In this document: positions 1-8,009 of the stretch, piece by piece
Layout: the number at the start of each line of letters is the position of its first letter
Position numbering within the stretch: the first letter of the stretch is position 1
Origin: Hymenobacter cheonanensis
GTDB lineage: Bacteria > Bacteroidota > Bacteroidia > Cytophagales > Hymenobacteraceae
DNA: 64,000 nt
Direction: 5' to 3'
Assembly (NCBI RefSeq): GCF_030581075.1
Contig: NZ_JAUQSW010000004.1
Location: forward strand, 310,001 to 374,000
Made by a program: the position numbers and the translations under genes
The notes under the pieces: model-generated
The model's input: only the letters and a program-made list of their open reading frames with translations
Told to the model about the DNA's origin: nothing
Databases searched by the model: none

Positions 1-1
1 A

Positions 2-547
2 CTTGTTCTTGCCCTGCTGAGCGCGTTGCCGGCAGCTTCCGGCGCGGTAGCGGGTCGGCCTTTTCCCCGAATTTCCTTTATGTCGCCTCTTCAGCCGGCC
101 GCCCTGCGCCGCCACTACGAGCAAGCCGCCGCCGATAAGCAGGCCGGCGAAAAATTCTATAACCTGCTGCGCGACTACGCCGGCCAGGACGCCCTGGTGC
201 TAGGGTATAAGGCTGCCTCCGAGGCTATTAAGGCCCGCGATGCGTCGATGCTCAACAAGCTCACCTACGTGCAGCAGGCCGCCAAAACCTTCGACCAGGC
301 CGTGGGCCTGGACAGCAACAACGCCGAAATCCGCTTCCTGCGCTTCTCGGTAGAGAGCAACCTGCCGCCCTTCCTGGGTTTGAGCAAGCACGTAGACGAA
401 GACAAAGCCTTTTTGCTACAGGCCGCGCTCCAGCACCCCGGGTCGGGCATGGATGCGGAAGCCTTTCAGACCGTGCGCGGTTTCCTGGTAGACCGCAAGC
501 ACGTGAGCGACGACGAGGCCCAGCGCCTGGCCCGGGTGAAAAGCTAG
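2..547 (+). CDS. Secreted protein of unknown function, 5' end cut by window edge
   Basis: The frame is open from the first bases of the window and starts with LVLALLSALPAASG, which looks like the hydrophobic core and cleavage region of a signal peptide, so the true start lies upstream of the window. The mature part (about 150 residues) is rich in helix-forming residues and contains RFLRFSVESNLPPFLGLSKH followed by a Lys/Asp-rich stretch. I recognise no catalytic motif. It ends 79 bp before ispH on the same strand; co-transcription is possible but not shown. Internal ATG codons (e.g. at residue 27 of the visible part) could be read as starts, but the leader-like N-terminus argues against that. 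Export is inferred; function is unknown. Confidence 0.7.
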   Translation, partial: LVLALLSALPAASGAVAGRPFPRISFMSPLQPAALRRHYEQAAADKQAGEKFYNLLRDYAGQDALVLGYKAASEAIKARDASMLNKLTYVQQAAKTFDQAVGLDSNNAEIRFLRFSVESNLPPFLGLSKHVDEDKAFLLQAALQHPGSGMDAEAFQTVRGFLVDRKHVSDDEAQRLARVKS

Positions 548-626
548 GCGAAATTTTGTGCGTAACGTTCAGAATTTGGGTCGTTCCCGATAACCTTGTG
601 CGGCAGTTCGGAGTTAGCTTCGCGGT

Positions 627-1481
627 ATGCAGTCCGGTTTGCACCTCAGCGTTCGTATAGACCCCAACTCCGGCTTTTGCTTTGGGGTCATTTACGCTAT
701 TCAGATGGCCGAAGACCTGCTCGAAGAGCAGGGGTATCTGTACTGCCTGGGCGATATCGTGCACAATGATGAAGAAGTGCAGCGCCTCGAAAACAAGGGC
801 TTACGCATCATTGGCCACGAGCAGTTTGCGGGGCTGCGCAACGAGGCGGTGCTCATCAGGGCGCACGGCGAGCCGCCGAGCACTTATCAGCAGGCGATGG
901 AAAACAACCTGACCCTCATTGATGCCAGCTGCCCGGTGGTGCTCAAGCTCCAAAACCGCATCAAGGCCAGCTTCGACCGGCGCGAAAAAATCTTCATCTA
1001 CGGCAAGCACGGCCATGCCGAAGTGGTAGGCCTGCTGGGCCAAACCAGCGGCGAGGCCGTAGTATTTGAAAACCTGGACGAGCTACTGCGCCACGAGCTT
1101 CCCTCTGCTATTACGCTCTACAGCCAGACTACCAAGAGTACCGATTCTTTTTATCGCATTAAGAATGAGCTGCTTGAGCGCGGGTTTAGTGTAAATGCCA
1201 ACGATACCATCTGCCGGCAGGTGAGCAACCGCGACGAGGCCCTGCGACGCTTCGCGGCGCAGTTCGACCAGATTGTGTTCGTGTCAGGCACCAAAAGCTC
1301 GAACGGCAAGGTGCTCTACCAGGTGTGCAAAGACACCAACCCGCAAACGCATTTCGTGTCCAACGTCGAGCAGCTGTGCCCTAGCTGGTTTTTGCCGGGC
1401 CAATCGGTGGGTATTTGTGGCGCTACCAGCACCCCCATGTGGCTGATGGAACAGGTGCGCGACGCCTTGGAGCGCCTGTAG
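627..1481 (+). CDS. ispH: 4-hydroxy-3-methylbut-2-enyl diphosphate reductase (IspH/LytB)
   Basis: This is the last enzyme of the MEP pathway. It reduces HMBPP to IPP and DMAPP in the cytoplasm with an iron-sulfur cluster. The three cluster cysteines are visible at C18 (GFCFGV), C102 (DASCPVV) and C196 (DTICRQVSNR). Active-site elements IRAHGEPP (H80), KHGHAEV (H130) and SQTTKS are also present. The length of 284 residues matches the short bacterial form. The ATG at 627 gives a normal IspH N-terminus. The gene lies just upstream of crtW on the same strand, so isoprenoid precursor supply sits next to carotenoid modification. A short GGATT-repeat element separates the two. Identification is firm. 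Confidence 0.96.
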   Translation: MQSGLHLSVRIDPNSGFCFGVIYAIQMAEDLLEEQGYLYCLGDIVHNDEEVQRLENKGLRIIGHEQFAGLRNEAVLIRAHGEPPSTYQQAMENNLTLIDASCPVVLKLQNRIKASFDRREKIFIYGKHGHAEVVGLLGQTSGEAVVFENLDELLRHELPSAITLYSQTTKSTDSFYRIKNELLERGFSVNANDTICRQVSNRDEALRRFAAQFDQIVFVSGTKSSNGKVLYQVCKDTNPQTHFVSNVEQLCPSWFLPGQSVGICGATSTPMWLMEQVRDALERL

Positions 1482-1484
1482 TCT

Positions 1485-1531
1485 GAACCACGGATTCGAC
1501 GGATTTTCAGATTAATCGGATTTCTGGGACG
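1485..1531. repeat. GGATT-unit interspersed repeat, copy A
   Basis: The 3' flank of ispH holds short GGATT/ACGG units at roughly 11-bp spacing (ACCACGGATTCGACGGATTT, then further GATT/CGGATT units). The reverse complement of 36353-36396 has the same layout (ACC-C-G-TT--ACGGATTT--C-GATT). Similarity is by eye and moderate. It appears non-coding. Confidence 0.4.
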
Positions 1532-1621
1532 ACTTTTTGGCCTACTTTGGGGTTAAGAACTCAGCAAGGCTGCTTACTGCAAACTTGTCGCTGCCTCATT
1601 AGCGAATCGCCCACAATATCC

Positions 1622-2353
1622 GTGATAGCCGAAAAATCCGTCGAAGCCGTAATTCAACGAGTAGCGCCCGCGCCGATTGGCCGCAAGGGCGTGGTTTCGG
1701 CCGCACTGATTATGGGGAGCTGGGCGGGGCTGCTCACCTTTTTGCTGGGCTTCTACCGGCCCGACTGGCACTCGCCGGCGCCTTACCTGCTGGTGCTGCT
1801 GCAAACGCACTTATACACCGGGCTTTACATCACGGCGCACGATGCCATGCACGGCGTAGTAAGCTTAAATAAGCGGCTTAACAACGCCATTGGCACGGTG
1901 TGCGCGCTGCTGTTTGCCTACAACTGGTTTCCGCGCCAGCTGCCCAAGCACCACGACCACCATCGCCACGTAGGCACCCAGGCCGACCCCGATTTTCACC
2001 CCGAAGACCACGCCGGCTTCCTGCCCTGGCTAGCCCGCTTCGCCTGGAACTACGTGACCTGGTGGCAGGTGCTGCTGATGGCCGCGACCTACAACGTGCT
2101 GAAAGTCTGGTTTCCGCAGGCCAATGTTATCGCTTTCTGGATGGTGCCGGCGGTGCTGGCCACGTTGCAATTGTTTTTCTTCGGCACCTACCTGCCGCAC
2201 CGCGGCGAGCACGAGGCTGATAATAAGCACAAGTCGCGCAGCCAGCTGCGGCACCACGTATGGGCGTTTGTGAGCTGCTATTTTTTTGGCTACCACTACG
2301 AGCACCACGACCAGCCCTACCTGCCGTGGTGGCGCCTGTGGCGCACTAAGTAG
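1622..2353 (+). CDS. crtW: Beta-carotene ketolase, CrtW type
   Basis: This is a membrane di-iron oxygenase of the fatty-acid-desaturase fold that adds keto groups to the beta-ionone rings of carotenoids. Counting from the GTG at 1622 (243 aa), the His-box motifs are HDAMH at 73-77, HHDHHRH at 110-116 and HYEHH at 225-229. The family signature FFFGTYLPHR lies at 185-194. There are about four hydrophobic segments. An upstream TTG at 1547 would add 25 residues with no CrtW similarity, overlapping the repeat flank, so I prefer 1622 (usual CrtW length is about 240-260). The stop codon lies inside an inverted repeat. A related hydroxylase is possible, but the LPHR signature favours ketolase. Confidence 0.88.
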   Translation: MIAEKSVEAVIQRVAPAPIGRKGVVSAALIMGSWAGLLTFLLGFYRPDWHSPAPYLLVLLQTHLYTGLYITAHDAMHGVVSLNKRLNNAIGTVCALLFAYNWFPRQLPKHHDHHRHVGTQADPDFHPEDHAGFLPWLARFAWNYVTWWQVLLMAATYNVLKVWFPQANVIAFWMVPAVLATLQLFFFGTYLPHRGEHEADNKHKSRSQLRHHVWAFVSCYFFGYHYEHHDQPYLPWWRLWRTK

Positions 2354-2423
2354 CGCGGACTTATAGTCCGCGAGCGAAACCGTTGCTGCTCGGCTACTCG
2401 CGGACTGAAAGTCCGCGCTACTT
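2348..2423. repeat. AGTAGCGCGGACT palindromic repeat, copy A
   Basis: The inverted arms AAGTAGCGCGGACT and AGTCCGCGCTACTT flank a spacer with a second, inner AGTCCGCGAG/CTCGCGGACT pairing. The element sits between the convergent crtW and rlmF genes, and its two ends contain the TAG stop codons of both (2351-2353 and the complement of 2418-2420). A second copy is at 6938-7023. As RNA it would fold into a long hairpin from either direction and may act as a terminator or 3'-end stabiliser. Confidence 0.85.
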
Positions 2424-3377
2424 CTTAGCCAGCCGGGCGGCGATTTCCTCCTTGGTGAGGAAGGACCAGGCCACGAAGCGGCTTTTCTTTTGACCCTGCG
2501 CCATCTCAATGGTTTTTACCTGCAAGGCCTCGGCCTGCTTGAGAAAATAGTGCGCGCTAATCAGGCTGGCCTTTTTGGAGACGAGCGAGGTGTACCAGGT
2601 GCTGGCTCGTGGCAGCTGCTTGCTTTCGGCGATGAGCTGGCGCAGAAAGGCTTCTTCGCCGCCAGGATACCACAGCTCGTTGCTTTGGCCGCCAAAATTA
2701 CGGTCGGGGGCCGCGCGACGGTTACCGCTGAGGTTGGCCGTTTTGCGCTGGGTAGCGGCATCAGCCTCGGCTGCCGAGGCGTGGAAGGGCGGGTTGCAGA
2801 TGGTGGCGTCGAAGACTTCGCCGGACTTCATAACGCCCACCAGCATGTGCTTGGGGTCGGCCTGCAGGCGGCAGTCGATAGCGCCGGTCAGGCCGGGGTT
2901 GGCGGCCACCAGTTGTTTGGCGGCGTTTAAGGCCACCGGGTCGGTATCGGCCCCGGCAAAGCGCCAGCCGTACTCGCGGTGCCCCAGAATGGGGTAAATG
3001 CAGTTGGCGCCCACGCCAATGTCGAGCACGCGCACGGTGCGGCCGGTGGGCACCACGCCGCCGTTGCTCTCAGCCAGCAAATCGGCCAGGTAGTGGAGGT
3101 AATCGGCCCGGCCGGGGATGGGCGGGCACAGGTAGCCAGCCGGAATATCCCAGGTATCGACGCCGTAAAATTGTCGCAGCAGCGCTTGGTTGAGCGCCTT
3201 CACAGCAGCTGGGTCGGCAAAGTCAATGGACGCATCGCCGAACTCATTGGTGCGCACAAAGGGGGCTAGCGCGGGGCTGCTTTGCACAAGCTGCGCAAAA
3301 TCGTAGCGACCCCGGTGGCGATTGCGCGGGTGCAGCTGGTCTTTGTCGGCGGGCGAGGCGGGGAGGGATTTTTTCAT
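2418..3377 (-). CDS. rlmF: 23S rRNA (adenine(1618)-N6)-methyltransferase RlmF
   Basis: This SAM-dependent methyltransferase modifies A1618 of 23S rRNA. The 319-residue protein has a basic N-terminus ([16 protein letters not shown]) typical of RlmF, the SAM-binding motif [12 protein letters not shown] at 118-129, an acidic AGADTDP motif near 142-147, and the catalytic NPPF at 195-198. The ATG at 3377 follows directly after the intrinsic terminator of the preceding operon. It is convergent with crtW, and the stop codon is formed inside the palindromic repeat, so the protein ends in KK. No partner gene is apparent; this is probably a single-gene housekeeping unit. Confidence 0.93.
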   Translation of the reverse strand: MKKSLPASPADKDQLHPRNRHRGRYDFAQLVQSSPALAPFVRTNEFGDASIDFADPAAVKALNQALLRQFYGVDTWDIPAGYLCPPIPGRADYLHYLADLLAESNGGVVPTGRTVRVLDIGVGANCIYPILGHREYGWRFAGADTDPVALNAAKQLVAANPGLTGAIDCRLQADPKHMLVGVMKSGEVFDATICNPPFHASAAEADAATQRKTANLSGNRRAAPDRNFGGQSNELWYPGGEEAFLRQLIAESKQLPRASTWYTSLVSKKASLISAHYFLKQAEALQVKTIEMAQGQKKSRFVAWSFLTKEEIAARLAKK

Positions 3378-3385
3378 GAGATAAG

Positions 3386-3425
3386 CAAAAAAGCAAGCAG
3401 GCCGCCTGGGTGGGCGGCCTGCTTG
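3386..3425 (-). terminator. Intrinsic terminator after the HMA gene
   Basis: On the minus strand a perfect 13-bp GC-rich stem (arms 3413-3425 and 3394-3406, arm CAAGCAGGCCGCC) with a 6-nt loop is followed after three bases by six T residues (complement of 3387-3392). It lies 60 bp beyond the HMA gene stop and just ahead of the rlmF start, so it should end the TonB-receptor/HMA transcript and insulate rlmF. Confidence 0.85.
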
Positions 3426-3484
3426 GGGTGGCCACTGGCGGCTGGGCCAGCAGCAAAAGTCGGTACGAAAAGGCTAGCCGGGCG

Positions 3485-3862
3485 CTAGTGGGTGCTGGCC
3501 GTTTTTTTGCAGCACTCGGGCAGGCGGTCGTAGGCGCGGGCGTCGGCCGTTACGTTATCGGCGTCGTAGCCTGTTTTTTGCACGGCGGTGCGCAGCACTT
3601 CGGGGCTAGTTTTGGCCGGGTTGTAGGTCACAGTAAGGACTTTGCTGGGCACATCGAGGTTAGCGGCCTGCACGCCCTTTTCGTAGGCCAGGCTTTTTTC
3701 GAGGCGCGCCTTGCACATGTCACACACGGCCGAGGTCTTGAACTGCACCATTTCGGTGCCTTTTTTAGCAGAGCTAGCGACGGCTACAGGAGCGGTCTGG
3801 GCCTGGGCGGCAGTGCCGGCGAAGCTCAGCAGCGCGAGCAGAGAAAATGCGGAAGCTTTCAT
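3485..3862 (-). CDS. Exported heavy-metal-associated (HMA) domain protein
   Basis: This is a 125-residue protein with a signal peptide (MKASAFSLLALLSFAGTAAQ) followed by one HMA ferredoxin-like domain with the metal-binding pair C47-D-M-C50. The C-terminus holds a second Cys pair, ECCKK, near residue 117. HMA domains bind soft cations, usually Cu(I), sometimes Zn or Hg. The ATG at 3862 gives the signal peptide; an upstream in-frame extension has no leader character. It lies 114 bp downstream of a TonB-dependent receptor on the same strand and ends at an intrinsic terminator, so it is probably the last gene of a metal-uptake unit. A periplasmic carrier for the metal imported by the receptor is an inference. 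Confidence 0.85.
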   Translation of the reverse strand: MKASAFSLLALLSFAGTAAQAQTAPVAVASSAKKGTEMVQFKTSAVCDMCKARLEKSLAYEKGVQAANLDVPSKVLTVTYNPAKTSPEVLRTAVQKTGYDADNVTADARAYDRLPECCKKTASTH

Positions 3863-3976
3863 AAAAACGAAACAGTTAAAAAGAAATAATAAGTGCCTTT
3901 GGTAAGCAAACCACAAGCCAGCCTACCCAAAATCAGTCAGCTTGCGCAGCAAGCGTATCCACGAAATCCGTTGGTC

Positions 3977-6298
3977 CTAGTCGATGCGATACCTGAGCCC
4001 GGCGTAGGTGAGGCGGCCGTAGACCGGGCCCCACACCATAGCCGCATCAAAACCCGAGCTGAAGGGCGTGGCCGCGTTCTGGATGGGGTCGGGCTGGCGG
4101 TAGTTGGTGAGGTTTTCGACGCCCACGTACACCTCCAGGCGCTTGAAGGCGCGGGTGAGCTGGGCGTTGAGCGCCGCGTAGCGGGGGGCGTATTCGAGGC
4201 CGGCGGTGCCGGTGCCGTGGGCGTGGCCGCCACCCACGCCATCGGCGGGCAGGTGGGCTAGCGGGCGCTCGCCGTACCACTGCACAGTGAGGTCGGCGCG
4301 CCACTTATCGAAGGCCGAGGCGTAGCCCAGGTTCAGGAAGGCGCGGTTTTGGGGCGTGAGGGGCTTGGGCAGGAGCTGGCCGGCGTAAGTGCTCTGCACA
4401 TCGAGCCACTTGTAGGCGGCTTTCACTTGCAGGCCTTTGAGGGGCTCGGCTTGCACCTCGGCCTGGGCGCTGCGGGCGAAGGAGCGGGCGCCCGGCGTGA
4501 GGTTATCCAGAATAATGTACTGCGGCGTGGTGTACATATCGGCCACCAGCTGGTTCTGGAAGATGGTGTTGTAGTAATCGACCACCAGCGTAGCGGGCCG
4601 GCCCAGCACCTGGAAATACTGCGTGAGCGAGCCGCCCAGGTTCCAGGCTTTCTCAGGCTGGAGATTCGGCACGAGGTAGTACTGCCGGGCGCTGGCCAGC
4701 ATGGCCGCGTTGTCGGCAATGGGGTTGGGCACCCGGAAGCCGCGGCCGGCCGAGAGGCGCAGCGCCGTGGCCGGCCGCACGTCGTACTTAAGGTTGAAGC
4801 GCGGCGTGACTTGCCAGCCGTAGAGGTTGTGGTAGTCGGTGCGCAGGCCGGCCACCACGGTCAGGTTGCGGGTGTTGGCGTAGGTGTACTCGGCGAAGGC
4901 ACCGGGCACGCGCTCGGTGCGTTGCAGCCGGATGGGGCTAGCCAGTAGCGCGGGCGTGTCGCCGTTGGTGAGCTGCTCTTTGTAATCGTCGTAGAGAAAG
5001 CTCAGGCCCGTGCGGTACGTGTGGCGCGTGTCGCCAATCACGCTCTGGAACAGCAGCGTAGCTTGGCCGGTATTCTGGTGGCCGTCGTAGCGGCGCGGGC
5101 CGCTGTCTTGCCGGAAGGAGTAGGCCGAAGTGAAATCGTGGCTCGTGCCATTCACCAGCAAGCCCAGGCTTTGGAAGGGCCGGCCGGGCCAGGTGTAGGA
5201 GGTGCGCGCCTGGGCCGTGTAGCGGTCGGTAGTCTGGGTGGTGCCGTAGGCCGTGCGGTAGGCGTCGGCTCCGTTTTCGCGGAAGCCGAGCTGGCCGCCC
5301 TGGCGCGTTTCGCGGATGGCGCCCACGCCCAGCTCGGCCACCAGGCCGGTGCCCGACTTGTACTTCACCTTGTCGTAGCCGTTGAATTGCGTGGCTAGGG
5401 GCAGGTCGAGAAAGCCATCGCCGTTGCGGTCCACGCGGTTGCTGAGGTGGTCGGTGTGCAGCAGCAGCACGTTGCTCCACTTCTTGTTGAAGCGTTGCGA
5501 GGCCACGGCGTTGAGGTCAAATTTGCCGAGGTCGTTCACGTAGGCATTCAGCAAAAGCTGGTCGGTGAGGTCGGGCTCCTTGAGCTGCACGTTCACCTGG
5601 CCCGAAATGCCTTCGTAGCCATTCACCACCGAGCCGGTGCCCTTGATGATGTCGATGCTGCCAATCCAGGGGCCCGCCAGGTACCCGAGCCGGTAGGGGG
5701 CCGAGAGGCCGCGCAGGGCCGGCTGGTTGTCGATGGTGAGCAGCGAATACGCCCCGTCGAGGCCTAGCAGCTGTATTTGCTTGGCGCCGCTCACGGCATC
5801 GGCGGTGCTCACCTCCACGGCGGCGTTGGTTTCGAAGCTCTCGGCCAGGTTGCAGCAGGCTGATTTGGTGAGGTCGCGGGCGCTGATGGTTTGCATACTG
5901 CCCACCGACTTGGCCGAGTAGGCGAGGGCTTTGGCCGTCACGGTTACTTCGCCCAGCGCCGCGCCGCCGCGCAGGCTCACGCGCAAATACGGCGTGCCGC
6001 TGGTGGGCACGGCCAGGGTATCGGCCGCGTAGCCCACGGCGCTCACGATGAGGCGGGGCTTGGCCTGGGCCGGAAAGGGCAGCGTGAACACGCCTGCGCC
6101 GTCGGTGGTAGTGGTGGGGCCGCTAGCCCCGCCCGGCAGCAGCCAGCGCACTACAGCGCCGGGTACGGGGCTAGCCGCGCCGCCGGTTTCGCGCACCTCG
6201 CCGCGCACGGCGACACCACTCTGGGCGCGGGCCAGCAGCGGCAGGCTGCCAAAAAGTAGAAATAAGAAGCGCGGACTAATTCCGCTGGATAGACTCAT
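3977..6298 (-). CDS. TonB-dependent outer-membrane receptor, probable metal uptake
   Basis: The 773-residue protein has a signal peptide ending at ARAQ (residue 26), a carboxypeptidase-regulatory-like domain at about 30-110, a plug domain at about 115-230 and a beta-barrel that ends in an aromatic-rich strand. The plug starts with TKSACCNLAESFETN, where C148 and C149 form an unusual vicinal pair, and contains the usual plug elements LLTIDNQPA and IDIIKGTGSVVNGYEGISG. It lies between a small Cys/His protein upstream and an HMA protein downstream, which suggests import of a soft metal (copper is the first guess) rather than a sugar; no SusD partner is present. The barrel contains a His-rich loop, GVGGGHAHGTG, near residue 695. 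Substrate is inferred. Confidence 0.88.
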   Translation of the reverse strand: MSLSSGISPRFLFLLFGSLPLLARAQSGVAVRGEVRETGGAASPVPGAVVRWLLPGGASGPTTTTDGAGVFTLPFPAQAKPRLIVSAVGYAADTLAVPTSGTPYLRVSLRGGAALGEVTVTAKALAYSAKSVGSMQTISARDLTKSACCNLAESFETNAAVEVSTADAVSGAKQIQLLGLDGAYSLLTIDNQPALRGLSAPYRLGYLAGPWIGSIDIIKGTGSVVNGYEGISGQVNVQLKEPDLTDQLLLNAYVNDLGKFDLNAVASQRFNKKWSNVLLLHTDHLSNRVDRNGDGFLDLPLATQFNGYDKVKYKSGTGLVAELGVGAIRETRQGGQLGFRENGADAYRTAYGTTQTTDRYTAQARTSYTWPGRPFQSLGLLVNGTSHDFTSAYSFRQDSGPRRYDGHQNTGQATLLFQSVIGDTRHTYRTGLSFLYDDYKEQLTNGDTPALLASPIRLQRTERVPGAFAEYTYANTRNLTVVAGLRTDYHNLYGWQVTPRFNLKYDVRPATALRLSAGRGFRVPNPIADNAAMLASARQYYLVPNLQPEKAWNLGGSLTQYFQVLGRPATLVVDYYNTIFQNQLVADMYTTPQYIILDNLTPGARSFARSAQAEVQAEPLKGLQVKAAYKWLDVQSTYAGQLLPKPLTPQNRAFLNLGYASAFDKWRADLTVQWYGERPLAHLPADGVGGGHAHGTGTAGLEYAPRYAALNAQLTRAFKRLEVYVGVENLTNYRQPDPIQNAATPFSSGFDAAMVWGPVYGRLTYAGLRYRID

Positions 6299-6374
6299 TT
6301 GGGCTGAAAGTTAGCAATTTCGGAAAAACATACGGCCAGGCTTCGCCGCCCGGACTTGCGGTTTTCAGAAAAAG

Positions 6375-6863
6375 CTACACTACCAGCGTGCAGTGCCGCG
6401 CCAGCAGCACGCGCCCCGCCCGCGGCACGCCGGGCGGCGACGAATTGGCGGCCGTGCCCACGGCCACGCCGGCCGCCAGCGGCACGCTGAGGCCGGGGCT
6501 AGCCCATACTGGCGTAGGCAGCAGCGCCGGGGGCAGCTGCTGGGGCGGTTTGGGCAGCCACTTGGCTAGCCCCGCGTCGGCACTTTGGGCGCTGAGCTTG
6601 TGGTGCAGATGGCTGACGTCGCAGCAGCCATCGGCGCGGCGCTTGGCTGACGCCGACCGTTGGTTGCCGCAGGGGCGGCCGGGCTTGGGTGGGCTGGTAT
6701 CCTCTTCGTGGCTAGCCAGCCCGGGCAGGCTGAGGGCCACCGTGCTGCGCCCGCTGATGCGGCAGCGGTGCCGCTCGGCCGTGAGGCCCACCGACGTAGC
6801 CAGCACCAGCAGGGCCAGCAAGGCACTCAGCAAACGGTGACGGTAGGGGAGGGGACGCGGCAT
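6375..6863 (-). CDS. Small Cys/His protein, HYC_CC_PP-like
   Basis: This 162-residue protein has an N-terminal hydrophobic segment (LLSALLALLVLATSVGL, about 11-27), then HRC at 32-34, a Cys-Cys pair at 80-81 (GCCDVSHLHHKL) followed by three His, and a Pro-rich tail with PPQQLPPALLPTP. This order (HxC, CC, PP) resembles the small HYC_CC_PP family that Bacteroidota encode beside TonB-dependent receptors; I assign it by pattern only. The ATG at 6863 starts right before the hydrophobic segment. It is 76 bp upstream of the receptor gene on the same strand, so the two are probably co-transcribed. A role in metal handling is an inference from the Cys/His content and the neighbours. Confidence 0.65.
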   Translation of the reverse strand: MPRPLPYRHRLLSALLALLVLATSVGLTAERHRCRISGRSTVALSLPGLASHEEDTSPPKPGRPCGNQRSASAKRRADGCCDVSHLHHKLSAQSADAGLAKWLPKPPQQLPPALLPTPVWASPGLSVPLAAGVAVGTAANSSPPGVPRAGRVLLARHCTLVV

Positions 6864-6937
6864 AGCCCCGCAAAGATACGGCCCGCCAACTTGCTGCTTG
6901 CGTGCAAATCGGCGGGCCGCAGGGTGCAGAATTGCGC

Positions 6938-7023
6938 AGTAGCGCGGACTTTCAGTCCGCGAGTTCATGCCGTTCGGAAATCGGGCTAGCGGCGCACTTG
7001 CGGACTACAAAGTCCGCGCTACT
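6938..7023. repeat. AGTAGCGCGGACT palindromic repeat, copy B
   Basis: The arms AGTAGCGCGGACTTT (start) and AAAGTCCGCGCTACT (end) match those of 2348-2423, and the inner arms CAGTCCGCGAG/TTGCGGACT also correspond. The stop codon of the downstream-lying minus-strand gene (complement of 7019-7021) is provided by the right arm, as in copy A. Confidence 0.85.
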
Positions 7024-7966
7024 TCTTGGCGGCTTTTACCTGTTCGTAGGCTATTTTTTGGAGCTGCACGGCTACCTCCGGCGCGATGCCGAGGCTAGCG
7101 GCGGCTTGCTCCTGGGCGCCCAGCTTGCGCGGGTCGTAGCCGGTTACTTCGGCCAGCACCACGCAGGCATTGAGGTAGGCACCGTAGATGCTGGGGTGGT
7201 AGTGGTCGCGGCCCCAGAGGTCGACCTTGCCGGGCTCGGCGGTGTCGTAGGGGTTGGGGTCGGCCACGCCCTGGCGCACGGCCCGCAGCCAGGCATCGCC
7301 GGCGGGGGCCACGCCCGCAAAGTTTTTATCCTGCGCCGCTTCCTGGTAGTAGGCGCGGTGCAGGTCGGTGGTCATCGAGTCGAGGGGCAGGCCGGTGTAG
7401 CCTTTGCCGGCGGGATAGGTCTGGTCGGCGCGGGCCCAGGTCTGGTAGAGGTACACTTTGGCGCGGGGGCTAGCCGCGTGCACGGCCTGCTCCAGCTTGG
7501 TGGCGTACTCGTAGAAGCGCGCCGGCTGGCCGCCGTGGCGCGCCGGCACCGGGCCGGTGCTGTAGTCGTGCATAATGACTTTATCCCACTTCGGCTGCCG
7601 AATAACGGCCAGCGCGCTGTCGTAGTGAAACTTGAGCGTTTGCCCGCTGATGGCCTCCAGGTGCACCTCGTAGTTGAGGCCCGCCTCGTCGGTAAACTTC
7701 TTAAAAATGCCGGGAATGCCGCCCCAGGGCCCCTGCTCGTGCTCGTACTGGCGGCGGCGCTGGCCGGTGCGGTTGGGCCTGTAATTCTCGTCGGTGATGG
7801 CGGCGGCATTGTAGTTCAGCACCGGCTCGAAGGCCCCGTGAAAAAAGCTGTTGCCCACGAAAAGAATAACAGTCGGTTTTTTAATCGGGTCGGGCTTGGG
7901 TGCGGCGGTGTGGCCGGCGGCAGCAGTGGCTAGCAGCAGGCCCAGCAATGGCAGGCGAAAAGGCAT
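7019..7966 (-). CDS. Secreted SGNH/GDSL-like hydrolase
   Basis: This 315-residue protein has a signal peptide (PLLGLLLATAAAGHTAA). Block I of the SGNH fold reads ILFVGNSFFHG (S40), with GNS instead of GDS. The C-terminal block reads DHYHPSIYGAYLNA near residue 264, supplying the catalytic Asp/His pair. Such enzymes deacylate esters on carbohydrates or act as sulfatase-like accessory proteins. The ATG at 7966 gives the leader; in-frame sequence upstream overlaps the preceding gene region and lacks leader character. It is the last gene of the long minus-strand run that contains the polysaccharide utilisation locus, so a role in removing ester groups from glycans is plausible but not proven. The protein ends in KK at a repeat-supplied stop. 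Confidence 0.75.
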   Translation of the reverse strand: MPFRLPLLGLLLATAAAGHTAAPKPDPIKKPTVILFVGNSFFHGAFEPVLNYNAAAITDENYRPNRTGQRRRQYEHEQGPWGGIPGIFKKFTDEAGLNYEVHLEAISGQTLKFHYDSALAVIRQPKWDKVIMHDYSTGPVPARHGGQPARFYEYATKLEQAVHAASPRAKVYLYQTWARADQTYPAGKGYTGLPLDSMTTDLHRAYYQEAAQDKNFAGVAPAGDAWLRAVRQGVADPNPYDTAEPGKVDLWGRDHYHPSIYGAYLNACVVLAEVTGYDPRKLGAQEQAAASLGIAPEVAVQLQKIAYEQVKAAKK

Positions 7967-8009
7967 AGCAGAAGGTAAGTAAAAAGTGGAAAGGCTGAGC
8001 AGGAGTGCT

